In this document: positions 1 to 8,780 of the stretch, piece after piece
How positions within the stretch are numbered: the first letter of the stretch is position 1
Layout: the number at the start of each line of letters is the position of its first letter
Assembly (NCBI GenBank): GCA_030374805.1
Contig: JARGSG010000110.1
Location: 62,001-126,000, forward strand
DNA from: Gracilaria gracilis
Lineage: Eukaryota; Rhodophyta; Florideophyceae; Gracilariales; Gracilariaceae
Length of the DNA stretch: 64,000 nt
Direction: 5' to 3'
The notes under the pieces: model-generated
The model's input: only the letters and a program-made list of their open reading frames with translations
Databases searched by the model: none
Told to the model about the DNA's origin: nothing
Position numbers and translations under genes: made by a program

Positions 1-384
1 TTCAACGTATGGACTAACGTGTGGGCTGAACTCTATGATGAGCGTAGTCCGTCCTGCTCTGTCCTCAAGGAGCTACGTGATTCTCTCTATCTCATCAACG
101 TTATCGACAATGATTATGTGGGTGGGGATATTTTCGCTATCTTCAAGACGCTGTTATCGTAATCAATATGATTGTATTGTTTTGCCCTCAATCTTTAGAA
201 CTGTTTTTTTGATATATGCGGAACACAGACGGGCTCCCTATTCCAAAGGGTTGAGTTGCGGGCACTGACTTTTGGGTCAAACTGAGAACGGGTTGCGTAA
301 ACATTAAAGTACACTTGCATTTGCATTGGGAAATAAGACGTTTACGAGTACATGCGCGTACAAAAAGTGAGAGCATCTATTTAG
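1..384. other. intergenic, downstream of proteasome beta1
   Basis: No convincing gene is visible here. The short open frames on both strands lack recognisable domains and would overlap the 3' flank of the minus-strand proteasome gene. The region probably holds its 3' UTR and the end of a gene lying outside the window. Confidence 0.5.
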
Positions 385-1035
385 TTATCCCTGCCAAAAC
401 ACTGGTAGTTTGTTTCCAGGATGGAACTCCCTTGTGGCGCCACCCTTATCAATGATTACTAACCGAATGACTCCACCGGAACTGCCATCTCGAGACATCG
501 CGAGAGAGAGAGCATTCTTCACGAATTCTTTGCATTCTTCTTTTGACATGCCATCCTTGAAGTTCGCATCGCAGTAACCATAGATGTATGAAGAGCCTGA
601 ACCACCTATTGCGAACGGTTGTTGAACTAAAGCCCCTCCAAGTGGGATCGTGAAAACCTGGCCTCCTTTCTTCGCATCGTGTCCGGCCACAATGATTCCA
701 GCCATAAGCTGCTCTTTGTTATAGTAACAGAACGTTCGGAAAACTTTCGCAGCAGTAGCCACATCCGGTTCCTCTGACAGTTCGATCGCGTGCATTGAAA
801 GATAGTGACGGACGTAGTCTGAGATAATTTGGGTGTCAGCTGCAGATCCTGAACGACAGCAGAAAATCTTGTCTGTCATAGGCGTAATCTTATCAGAGAC
901 TCGATTCGCGATATAGGAACCAGTGGTGGTTCGAGAGTCTGCTCCCATGACCACACCGCCATCAAAAGCAACGGCCATGATGGACGTCCCCATCGAATGC
1001 TCGGTGCTTGTCCATTCTGGTTCGATCGGGTTCAT
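385..1035 (-). CDS. PBA1: 20S proteasome subunit beta type-6 (beta1), caspase-like
   Basis: This is the beta1 subunit of the 20S core proteasome, the caspase-like proteolytic site in cytosol and nucleus. The product is 216 residues, normal for the family, with a short 16-residue propeptide. Autocatalytic cleavage after Gly16 would expose Thr17 as mature Thr1. Catalytic partners are in place: Asp33 (mature Asp17) in GADSR and Lys49 (mature Lys33) in VSDKI. Arg61 (mature Arg45), the residue that gives acidic P1 preference, is present in [20 protein letters not shown] and [11 protein letters not shown] are further family signatures. The gene has one exon and is divergent from the CPBP protease gene, with 680 bp between them. 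The active site looks fully competent. Confidence 0.96.
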   Translation of the reverse strand: MNPIEPEWTSTEHSMGTSIMAVAFDGGVVMGADSRTTTGSYIANRVSDKITPMTDKIFCCRSGSAADTQIISDYVRHYLSMHAIELSEEPDVATAAKVFRTFCYYNKEQLMAGIIVAGHDAKKGGQVFTIPLGGALVQQPFAIGGSGSSYIYGYCDANFKDGMSKEECKEFVKNALSLAMSRDGSSGGVIRLVIIDKGGATREFHPGNKLPVFWQG

Positions 1036-1715
1036 CTTGTGGTGACGCTCCCAGTCAGCAGATTTGAAGGCGATTAAACTTTTCGTTTGCGATTTAAACT
1101 CTGCCGAGGAAGATCTCAGTTAATCGCGTTGGGAAAGGAAGAATGGACTCCGCTTCAATAGGCGGATTGACTCAGGCCAATCTTCTATTCGGTCTGCTCC
1201 AAGGGTCCCATCCGTGCTGGAACGGAGGTTGCCAATGGATATGCGCAGGCTCTTGAGCTTTATCGTTGTATGAAGCGTATGACGCGTACAGGTCTTCTAC
1301 GTGGACGAAGAAGAAGAAGAGGGAAAACAAGATCTAAATTGGAAAACCGGGTGAAAAAAAAAGTTCCTTCAATCGTCTAGATGTCCATTGTAGATACAGA
1401 GGGTACAGTATTCGGGTTTATATCTTTGGAGGCCAAAGTTTGGGCTCAACATGATTGATTATGATGCCGAATAGCGAGGAACCCCTTCAAGAAGTAATCG
1501 CCTCCAACCAGCACCTGCCTGTCTCTTTTCAGACGTTCTTCTTACGGAAAGATCTTCACTGAAACAATCTCTGCTCTAAATCGCGAATCGCTAAGTGAAG
1601 TGAGTTATAAAGAATAGCATATTCTTGCAAGGAGTTATTCCAGTCCCTCCTGTGCATTTGAAGCAATACTCGTACCGAAATCGCACACCTCATCGCTCGG
1701 GACAGTCGAGGTCAG
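1036..1715. other. intergenic between two divergent genes
   Basis: This 680-bp spacer separates the starts of the proteasome beta1 gene (minus) and the CPBP protease gene (plus), so it should contain both promoters. I see no reading frame of note and no clear TATA-like or repeated element. Confidence 0.5.
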
Positions 1716-2693
1716 ATGGATGATCCAAATGAATTCCCCTCCATGCCTGAGCCAGGTGGAAGGGGGCATGCTATGGAGGCAACAGCTTCTATGATTTGGA
1801 CTCTGCTGTTTCTAGCATATTCATCGAGCACATTTCTTAGCGAATTCAGTAGAGGTTGGGCAGCTGTGTGGACTATCGTCCTGGTCATCTTGCCAATCAC
1901 ATTAGCGGGCTTGCCGAAAGTCTTTGAACGCAAACCAGGGGCTGTTACCAACCTCATTGTATACTTAGCTTACGGCCTGGTCCCATCATTTATTCAACTT
2001 ATGCAACACGGGGATATTAGTTCGATGGCTTCCGAAGCTGCAGATCTCATCACCGTTCTTATCATTTGGCTCCCTTTAGAATTCAATTTGCTTGCGGCGG
2101 AATTATCAGCAACAGGAAGGGTAACTGCATGGGGTCAATTAACAGCTGCCCTTAATATCATCAACATTTTCTCTATTCTTCGACCTCTCTCCGATGTACC
2201 CAAGGCTCGCGAACTTGGCTATTCTTTCAAGTTCAACGTCCAAGACGTATTCTACGGGACCTTGTTTGCGGCCCTGTATACCATCACCGGAATGGTACTG
2301 GCGACCCTAATCAGGTTTGCTCGGTTTACCCGTCCTAGTCGTATGAAACCGGAACGTGAAATTCCAACGATAATCGGTGTGTACATGCTCTCTGTTACTG
2401 ATGAATTGCTATTTCGAGGAATGATGCAAAACATGTTTGAGCAACGTCTCGGTCCAAACTCTCCTATTGCGCTTGTCCTTGCCGCTCTGGCATTCGGAAT
2501 GACTCGTTGGCGAAAACCCAAACAAGGGTTCATCCCTCCTAACCTACGATACGTAGCCGTTGCTACAGTGTGTGGCCTATTCAGCGGTCTAGCATGGCGT
2601 ATAACAGGAAAGGTAACAGCCTCTGCCATTACGCACGCTGGAGGTGATTACTTGATGTGGCATGTCTTTTTAAGGAAAACGAACGAGACATAA
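1716..2693 (+). CDS. CPBP (CAAX/Abi) family membrane protease-like protein, atypical active site
   Basis: A 325-residue polytopic membrane protein with hydrophobic segments near residues 26-65, 76-98, 110-130, 180-200 and 215-320. The C-terminal third has the layout of the CPBP intramembrane metalloprotease family (the CAAX prenyl protease 2/Rce1 superfamily). Motif 1 is D229-E230-LLF-R234, where most members have E-E-x3-R. Motif 3 is T-H307-x3-D311. Motif 2, normally F-x3-H, reads F260-G-M-T-R264, so a predicted metal-binding histidine is replaced by arginine. The protein may therefore be a weakened or non-proteolytic member. Its stop lies 55 bp from the end of the convergent NAXE-like gene. 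The family assignment is fairly safe; the enzyme activity is not. Confidence 0.75.
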   Translation: MDDPNEFPSMPEPGGRGHAMEATASMIWTLLFLAYSSSTFLSEFSRGWAAVWTIVLVILPITLAGLPKVFERKPGAVTNLIVYLAYGLVPSFIQLMQHGDISSMASEAADLITVLIIWLPLEFNLLAAELSATGRVTAWGQLTAALNIINIFSILRPLSDVPKARELGYSFKFNVQDVFYGTLFAALYTITGMVLATLIRFARFTRPSRMKPEREIPTIIGVYMLSVTDELLFRGMMQNMFEQRLGPNSPIALVLAALAFGMTRWRKPKQGFIPPNLRYVAVATVCGLFSGLAWRITGKVTASAITHAGGDYLMWHVFLRKTNET

Positions 2694-2748
2694 AAGATCG
2701 ATCTAGAAAGCCCAGATGTACATGATAGGTCACTTGTAATGAATGATA

Positions 2749-3810
2749 CTAATCTAATTCATCCCAGAGATCCATCTCGTCATCAATGTCTACCCACTTC
2801 CGCCGAGGGTTGTTGTTGAATAATGTAGCATTGAACATTCCAGGCTTCCCATACTCTTCCCCATTCCCCCAATTCTGAATTGGGGCACTGGAGAACAATA
2901 CTGAATGTGATTTACCCGGAAATGAGGGTACGGAAACATCAATGTCTGCAAAGTATTGTTGAGGAAGGTGACGGCCAGCTATGAAATGATATCCTCCGGA
3001 AAAAATCTTCGAGCATAACTTCGGGGCCCCAAGGGAAACCAGGAGCTCAGGTTTGATGAACGTATCAGCCGCACGGTCAATTGGGCGCGGCCCTGTGCTA
3101 AGATCCCAGCCGGAAGGAACATCTATGCTTGCAACTGGCCTTCGTGTGGACACCAACATTTCAAACACTTGCCAATATGGAGGGTGGATATCTCCGCCAT
3201 CAAAGCCAACCCCAAGCATTGCATCCACGATAACTTGGAAGTAGTATTCAAGAGTTGATGGAACGAACTCATACAAGGGAATGTCATGTTTGCTGCAAAC
3301 AGACGGGATATCGACATATTTTGACGGATGACTGAAGTGAACCGCAGGATCGTAACCATGCTCCTTCAGCTTTATCGCAGATTTGACACCGACAAGCCCA
3401 TTAAAACCAGAACCACAGACAATGAAAACTGAATGAATGTCGTCCGCATTGTAACATTGCATAAATGCTTCAACGAAACCAACGGCACACATGTCAGCCA
3501 CAGCCAAGACGTCATGTCCAGCCATAGAAAATGCATCTACTTGCGCCTGAATAGCTATCTCTGCGGTAATGTATGATTGGATGTCTTTTCGCTTCATGTC
3601 ATCCGATTTAGATCTGTCTTGAGGAGGATCCAGTGCCATGTGAGTAACGGCAGGCCTTGACTGATTGGCAGTATGAAAAGATAGTCTTCGCTTTCGTACA
3701 TTGGGACCACGTCTGAAGCATTCCAAGTTTTTCCGTCGACCAGAAAGATGATGAGCGCTCACAAACGCCGCATGTATCGGTTGTCGGTACCACATTTTGT
3801 GCATGGTCAT
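2749..3810 (-). CDS. YjeF N-terminal domain protein (NAD(P)HX epimerase-like), degenerate nucleotide loop
   Basis: A 353-residue protein. Residues 1-70 are basic and poor in acidic residues, so they could be an organelle-targeting extension. Residues about 78-300 form a YjeF_N domain as in NAXE/AIBP, which epimerises damaged NAD(P)H hydrates. Family landmarks are VFIVCGSG (128-135), DAMLGVGF (196-203) with the putative catalytic Asp196, ASIDVPSGWD (227-236), and LLVSLGAPK with the GGYHFIAGRHLP stretch (256-283). The normally strict loop G-x-G-N-N-G-x-D-G reads G133-S-G-F-N-G-L-V-G141, losing one Asn and the Asp. No PNP-oxidase domain follows, unlike plant PPOX; the C-terminal 50 residues are unassigned and end acidic. 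The epimerase function is therefore uncertain, though the fold is likely. Confidence 0.78.
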   Translation of the reverse strand: MTMHKMWYRQPIHAAFVSAHHLSGRRKNLECFRRGPNVRKRRLSFHTANQSRPAVTHMALDPPQDRSKSDDMKRKDIQSYITAEIAIQAQVDAFSMAGHDVLAVADMCAVGFVEAFMQCYNADDIHSVFIVCGSGFNGLVGVKSAIKLKEHGYDPAVHFSHPSKYVDIPSVCSKHDIPLYEFVPSTLEYYFQVIVDAMLGVGFDGGDIHPPYWQVFEMLVSTRRPVASIDVPSGWDLSTGPRPIDRAADTFIKPELLVSLGAPKLCSKIFSGGYHFIAGRHLPQQYFADIDVSVPSFPGKSHSVLFSSAPIQNWGNGEEYGKPGMFNATLFNNNPRRKWVDIDDEMDLWDELD

Positions 3811-4613
3811 ATCATTAACTTAGATCTCAATACAAGACAGTTCTCGAACAGCTGCGGTCCCTCAGATACAAAGCACAGTGAATATAACAATGCAGGGGTG
3901 GCGCCAGCCCGCGTCTGCTCTAGCTAGTATGTTTCCCAACGAGAGAACCAAAGCTCGACTGCTTCCGCAACTCGTGGTCGATATCAACAGACTGAAGACA
4001 TGCGTTGGGAAAATGGCCTTCCCGTCGGCAGTGAATTGGGCTCAAAACTTATGGTGCCAAAATAAACTGCGATGCAAAGAATCTTCACATCTGATGTCCT
4101 TGCCAGGGATGCAGCGGAACCGTTCAAGCACTAGATACGCATCGATGAAAATTAGATCAACTACAGCTTTCGACTACCTTCGTATCAAGGTAGATGAAGT
4201 TCAATCACAGGTTTGCGCCCATCGGAATTTGAAGTTCTTGGCTCAATGTTACTCTGTACAAGGGTGGTCGTTTGGAAGACTTTTGTTTCCACTTAAGGTT
4301 GTCTCAAGCTGAACACATGGGACATAATATGTCCCATATTATGGGTAAAGACAAATGCCTCAGCTTGACCTCGTCGTTTTCAGGACTCATACTCGACAAT
4401 GAGCGATAAGGCCATGACGAATTGTAGCACTCGTCGTTTTTCTCGAGATGGCACTCCAATGCAACCGCATATCCCGCCCGCATCTTCTAATAATTCCAGA
4501 AACATATGACAGGCCTACTTTTGCGTTCCTGTGCATACCCCTCCGAAGATTTGTTCAAGTTTCTAAGGTAATCTAAAGTGTTAGTACTAGTTTGCACTAC
4601 CACACAAAGTCTA
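3811..4613. other. intergenic spacer with one unsupported open frame
   Basis: This 803-bp spacer lies upstream of the NAXE-like gene and downstream of the glycosyltransferase gene (both minus). A plus-strand frame of 144 codons (3878-4312) has no recognisable domain, and I do not call it a gene. The only distinct structure is a perfect inverted repeat just after that frame (4317-4337). Confidence 0.4.
4317..4337. repeat. perfect 9-bp inverted repeat
   Basis: ATGGGACAT and ATGTCCCAT face each other across the 3-base spacer AAT. The tail TATTATGGG that follows partly repeats the same bases. It lies between two minus-strand genes and could form a small hairpin or be a protein-binding palindrome. 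No function can be assigned. Confidence 0.7.
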
Positions 4614-6941
4614 TCATTCTCGACCTGAGTCCAGCATTCTATCTTTCTCTTCAGCTAGCTGTTCTTCGTCTGATTTGCTCTTTCCTGCTTCTGCAGAAGT
4701 GCTTTTCGCATGAGAGTTCGCATGAGAGTTCGACTGAGCTCCGAAATCCTGACCAGCCAGACTTGCTTTGAGACTTCCCAGCCTTTCTGCCATCTCAGTG
4801 TAACTGCTCCAATTCGAACCAAGCAGCCTCTTAGTCTTACTCAAGGCGTACATGTCGATAACGGCATATTTTACGCATTCAGAATCTCTGTCGTCACATT
4901 TCCGTTCAGTGCGAAGAATCTTCCCCGGGAACTTTTCATTCATGATTGCGAGAATTTCAAACGTATCTGTGGCAACGTAAAACCTCACATCCTTGTCCTC
5001 CTCCTTCAGAATGCGTTCCATTTCTGTTACGAAAGTCCTGTAGGAACTCATGGTGCGCCAATGTTCCATCGTAGAAGCCGCTTCTGATCCGTATTCCTGG
5101 TTGAAATCTACATTCTTTATATCCTTTTCAAGAGTTCTATTGCGGATGTGAACCCCAATACAGCTTGACAGGCCGTTCTTCTCCAGTTCTCTCAACTTGT
5201 TCTGCACCATTCCAACGGGTTTCAGATTCCTTAGCTGCTCATTATCTACTTCCCACCATGAGTATTCTGGGGCTTCCATAATGTAAGCCCCTTTGTAATA
5301 CAAATGCTTGTTCGGGTCGTTCTTGATCAGTTCACCCTTGTTTCCACCCTCTTCCATTTCCATATAGTTATAGAACTTGAATTCGTTCCAGGAGTTGTCA
5401 TACTGATGTAGATCTTTGAAGGGCCACTTCGGAATGAATCGATTTAGAAGAACAATATCGGATGTGTTGAACAAGGCATCAAATTCCGCAGCAATATGAG
5501 CATCGCTCTCCCATATTATAACCGGAACTCTTCTCGTATTCTTGGCAAACGCTAGGGCACTTCCAATGGCCCTTAATCTGTTTCCAAGACCATGCATGCA
5601 ATGTACCAAAAGGAGTCGCGCCTTAGAAGGAATTAAGGCTTTCGTTTCATTTCCATTCGATTGAGATTCCGTTCGTTCCCGTTCGAGGTCATCCTGAAGA
5701 GTCATAAGTTTACGTAACATTTTCTCTTTGTTATCACAATCGGTGCTTTCTAGTACATCCCATGGCACTTGATAATCATCAGCGAGACGGCGACCTAGAG
5801 CCATAGCCCACGCCTGTTCGTATACTTTAGCATCGACAAGATGCCGTAATGCTTTCGGGACATGAATCGCTTGCAGTTCATGGTAGCCTGTACCATCTTC
5901 GGACACAATCTCATATTGTGAAGAATCGTTTGCATTCAGAAAAGAGGACGACCATTGTGGTAACTTTTCGAGAAGAAGTTGATTCAAGTCAATTTGTACT
6001 TGAGCAAACTTGACGCCACGTTGCGCTCTCTTCCCATCACCGTGCGAAACATGTTTCACATGATCGTAACTAACATTAAGCTTTCTCATCTTACTGGCCT
6101 GTAAGCGAGTGTACAAGTCTTCATCATCCCATCCGTATGTTTGGATTCGTTCGTCATAACCCCCAACGTTCCAAAACACATTTCTTTTTAGGACCATTGC
6201 ACCGTTCAGATGTACTTCATTTTCATTTCTGGCAAGCTCCCAGTTACCCGAATAGAACCCGGCATGAGTATTGCTTAGATTGTGGGCCTCTAAAACATTT
6301 GGATGTAGTGAATAGTCGCAATCGGTTCGAATAACATGCTCCTTCGAAGACATATTTAGAGCGAGATTGTAAGCTCGGGAGAGTACCCATGATGATTCTT
6401 TGTTGACTCGATATAAATGAAGGCGGGGATCGCGCTCAGGTTTAACGATGGATCGCAGAGGCGGGTCACTTCCCCAATCAACGATAATGATCTCTTCTAC
6501 TCCGTTTACAGCAAGCCAAGTGGGAAGAACTTTTTCCAATGTTTCTTGGCGGTTCATACATGCTGCAACGATACCAACTCCTTCCTCCTTGCGTGCATCC
6601 GCGATGACCGAAGAGGCAGCGTTCGAAACACTTGATATTACCTTTAATCCAACTTCAGATACAGATGACAATGATGCTTTTGAAGATATTCTTCGCACAG
6701 TATGTGAAGGTAGCATAATATAGAAGATAAGAACGGACATGAGAAGCAGTTGTATTAGCATTGGTTTGAACTTAACAGATGGGAAATTACTTTGCAAGTT
6801 CGGAATATTTCCCACTGAAGGCGTTCGCGAATGACGCCAAAGTGTTGGTGGAGGCATTTCAGCCTCGATATCACCTGTTCCTCGCAGAGATCGGAAGGCC
6901 ACCATTTCGGTAGCTGGAAGTTGGAGACGATTTTCCCTCAA
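4614..6941 (-). CDS. two-domain Golgi-type glycosyltransferase (GT-A family 2-like plus fucosyltransferase-like GT-B)
   Basis: A 775-residue type II membrane protein: cytosolic tail 1-58, signal anchor about 59-78, then a lumenal part. Domain one (about 121-335) is a GT-A fold of the GT2 kind. It has VGIVAACMNRQ at the start, a DxD-like D207-C-D209, LNGAMVLKRNVF (245-256), and GGYDERIQTYGWDDEDLY (260-277) as in the C-terminal part of galactosyl/GalNAc transferases. Domain two (about 440-725) has HCMHGLGNRLRAIG (447-460) and IGVHIRNR (595-602). It also has FYVATDT (654-660) and a terminal YALSKTKRLLGSNWSSYTEMA, the layout of the NodZ/fucosyltransferase GT-B superfamily. The tail (730-775) is Ser/Lys/Glu-rich. 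A likely role is building wall or secreted polysaccharides or glycoproteins; donor and acceptor sugars are unknown. Confidence 0.82.
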   Translation of the reverse strand: MRENRLQLPATEMVAFRSLRGTGDIEAEMPPPTLWRHSRTPSVGNIPNLQSNFPSVKFKPMLIQLLLMSVLIFYIMLPSHTVRRISSKASLSSVSEVGLKVISSVSNAASSVIADARKEEGVGIVAACMNRQETLEKVLPTWLAVNGVEEIIIVDWGSDPPLRSIVKPERDPRLHLYRVNKESSWVLSRAYNLALNMSSKEHVIRTDCDYSLHPNVLEAHNLSNTHAGFYSGNWELARNENEVHLNGAMVLKRNVFWNVGGYDERIQTYGWDDEDLYTRLQASKMRKLNVSYDHVKHVSHGDGKRAQRGVKFAQVQIDLNQLLLEKLPQWSSSFLNANDSSQYEIVSEDGTGYHELQAIHVPKALRHLVDAKVYEQAWAMALGRRLADDYQVPWDVLESTDCDNKEKMLRKLMTLQDDLERERTESQSNGNETKALIPSKARLLLVHCMHGLGNRLRAIGSALAFAKNTRRVPVIIWESDAHIAAEFDALFNTSDIVLLNRFIPKWPFKDLHQYDNSWNEFKFYNYMEMEEGGNKGELIKNDPNKHLYYKGAYIMEAPEYSWWEVDNEQLRNLKPVGMVQNKLRELEKNGLSSCIGVHIRNRTLEKDIKNVDFNQEYGSEAASTMEHWRTMSSYRTFVTEMERILKEEDKDVRFYVATDTFEILAIMNEKFPGKILRTERKCDDRDSECVKYAVIDMYALSKTKRLLGSNWSSYTEMAERLGSLKASLAGQDFGAQSNSHANSHAKSTSAEAGKSKSDEEQLAEEKDRMLDSGRE

Positions 6942-8459
6942 CCTTCTCGTACGCTAATGAAGGTCTGGGCTTCTCTAGAACATACCTCTCGAACAAACCG
7001 AGGAAGTTACACTGTGTAGACCTTTGTGCAACCTGGTGTCAGTGAGATGCGCTTGTTTTGTTGTTGCCCAGAACAGTTGACTGTAAATACATCAAGCGAT
7101 CATTGCAATGTGGTTCCTAACCTACGCATGTTGCTCAACAGTGATATAAGAGCAGAAGAAACAAAGCAACATGCAAGGTTCTAGATTCCGAGTGTAAAGT
7201 GGATGTCCTCGCCAGAATGGGCCCAGAGATGTCCCAAACTAAGTTCTTCGATTCGGGGCATCTTTCGTAGACATATGCTTACGGCATTGGCAAGAAAGAT
7301 CGCGTGCATCCCACATAACGATGTGGCAAAACTTGTCGATTGGGATCTTGCCGCAATTTTGTATACAGGACGCGAGCCAGGGCGTTTAGAAAACTGGCTC
7401 TGCATAGGAACCTCTAGAACCGAGGAGTGTCGAGAGCTAAAGGGTTTGACCGGTATAAGGACTAAGAAAACTTGTCTTTCGACTCACCGATTCCACCTTG
7501 GTAATCTGGGCCCGCTTCAACATTTTGGACCATTCTCGACCGGTAACGATTTGTTTTGAGACTCCGCAGATATTCTTGTTTCTTGGGGAAACCCATCGAA
7601 CCATGTCGTGAAGGGTAACCTTAGCAGGCCAGGCAACGCAACCTATGTCGCATAACTTACCTCCTTTATCACCTTTCGTCCCGGCAAACCAGTGCTCCTC
7701 GGTAGAAATAAAGAGTCCAACCCGCCGCCCAAAGGATGTATGGGATCTGTTATACCTGTATTCTGAAAGTTATAGCGTCGTTTGCGAGCAGGATGTATAA
7801 GGGCTGTTGTACACAACATAGCACAGGTGCCAACTGGGGAAATAGACCTGAGTATAGAATGCGTGACGGTTTGCAGTTTGCTTTGAACATCCTGTAAACT
7901 TGAAAGAGAAGGGAACGTTTTCTAGATATTTGCTCTCGGCCAACGTGCCGCCCTTGAGTTAGAGCTTTATGTATTGTCTACAAAGAGGGCTAACCCTGTG
8001 AGACTTGTTGCCCTCTCGTTTCTTCAGCTACAGCTTCCATCATCATTCTGCCTTGATTCGGTCAGATGATGAAAGCAGAAGAGAAGAAATACTGTGTGAA
8101 TGAATGCACGATATATGGCAAGTGAATGTATACAACGAAGGTGCCAAGAGTGTAAACTGTTTTCATAACCTGCTGACCGGCGTAGACTCAGACAGCGCAT
8201 TCCTTTCGTTCTTAAAACGGATTGGTGGTGTACCCGACGCCGAACCTGTCAGTCATCGACGGCGCTAAGCGATGCCCCGCAAACGCTTCCCGACGCGAGC
8301 TTGTTGCAACTCTACCGCACGCTGCACAATCGTCTGTTAGAAATCTGTTCGTCATGAAACGCAGAAATTCTTGGCCTTAAAAAGATATATGATACCCTTG
8401 GTAGCTTCATTTGAAAGACTAGTCCACTTCGGTAAGAGAAAACTGCCGTCCACAGCGAA
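6942..8459. other. long intergenic stretch, no supported gene
   Basis: About 1.5 kb upstream of the glycosyltransferase gene. Several open frames of 60-118 codons occur (the longest plus-strand one is at 7203-7559), but none shows a domain, a coding-like composition or a signal peptide. It presumably contains the glycosyltransferase promoter. The right edge meets an old LINE fragment. Confidence 0.45.
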
Positions 8460-8780
8460 AAAGAAGGCGCCAAACGCAAATTTTATGACTCACTGACGTT
8501 CGGGGCTTCAGAGAGGTTTGACGATGGCTTTAAAATGGCTTACGAGATTAAGGATGATGTCATGGGCATGAAAGATTGTGACGGTGATGTGATCCCCTAT
8601 CGATACATGGCAGAAAAGAAGGTATGAGATCTATTGGAGAGGTAGTAACGAGACAGAGAGTGCGATAATACCAGCAGGAATAGGAGTGGGTTCTTACACG
8701 GCAGAAGTACGAGCAATGACAGCAGCCCTTTCTAGGTTAGGCGACAAAATGGTGGATACTGTGAGGATCTTTACAGATTC
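8460..8780 (+). mobile_element. old LINE copy, left part (RNase H fragment), interrupted by the younger LINE
   Basis: Translation of the plus strand gives a peptide parallel to the RNase H region of the intact LINE nearby. DDGFKMAY (8520-8543) matches DDDFEMAY, and YEIYW...ESAIIPAGIGVGSYTAEVRAM matches YEIYS...AVLPAGINVCSYTTEIHAM, ending RIFTDS. A stop codon and a frame change occur near 8626. The sequence breaks off at 8780 exactly where the younger element begins and resumes at 12941. The duplicated target CTTTACAGATTC at 8769-8780 belongs to this copy. It is a dead remnant. Confidence 0.85.
8769..8780. repeat. left target-site duplication of the young LINE
   Basis: CTTTACAGATTC, identical to 12929-12940 on the other side of the LINE. 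Within the older copy it encodes part of the RNase H active-site segment. Confidence 0.9.

Noticed and set aside
3878-4312. 144-codon plus-strand gene upstream of the NAXE-like gene
   Set aside because: No domain, signal or coding-like pattern; it starts 67 bp from a divergent gene and probably covers its promoter.
7203-7559. 118-codon plus-strand gene
   Set aside because: No similarity or structural signal that I can recognise; the opposite strand is also open, as expected by chance.
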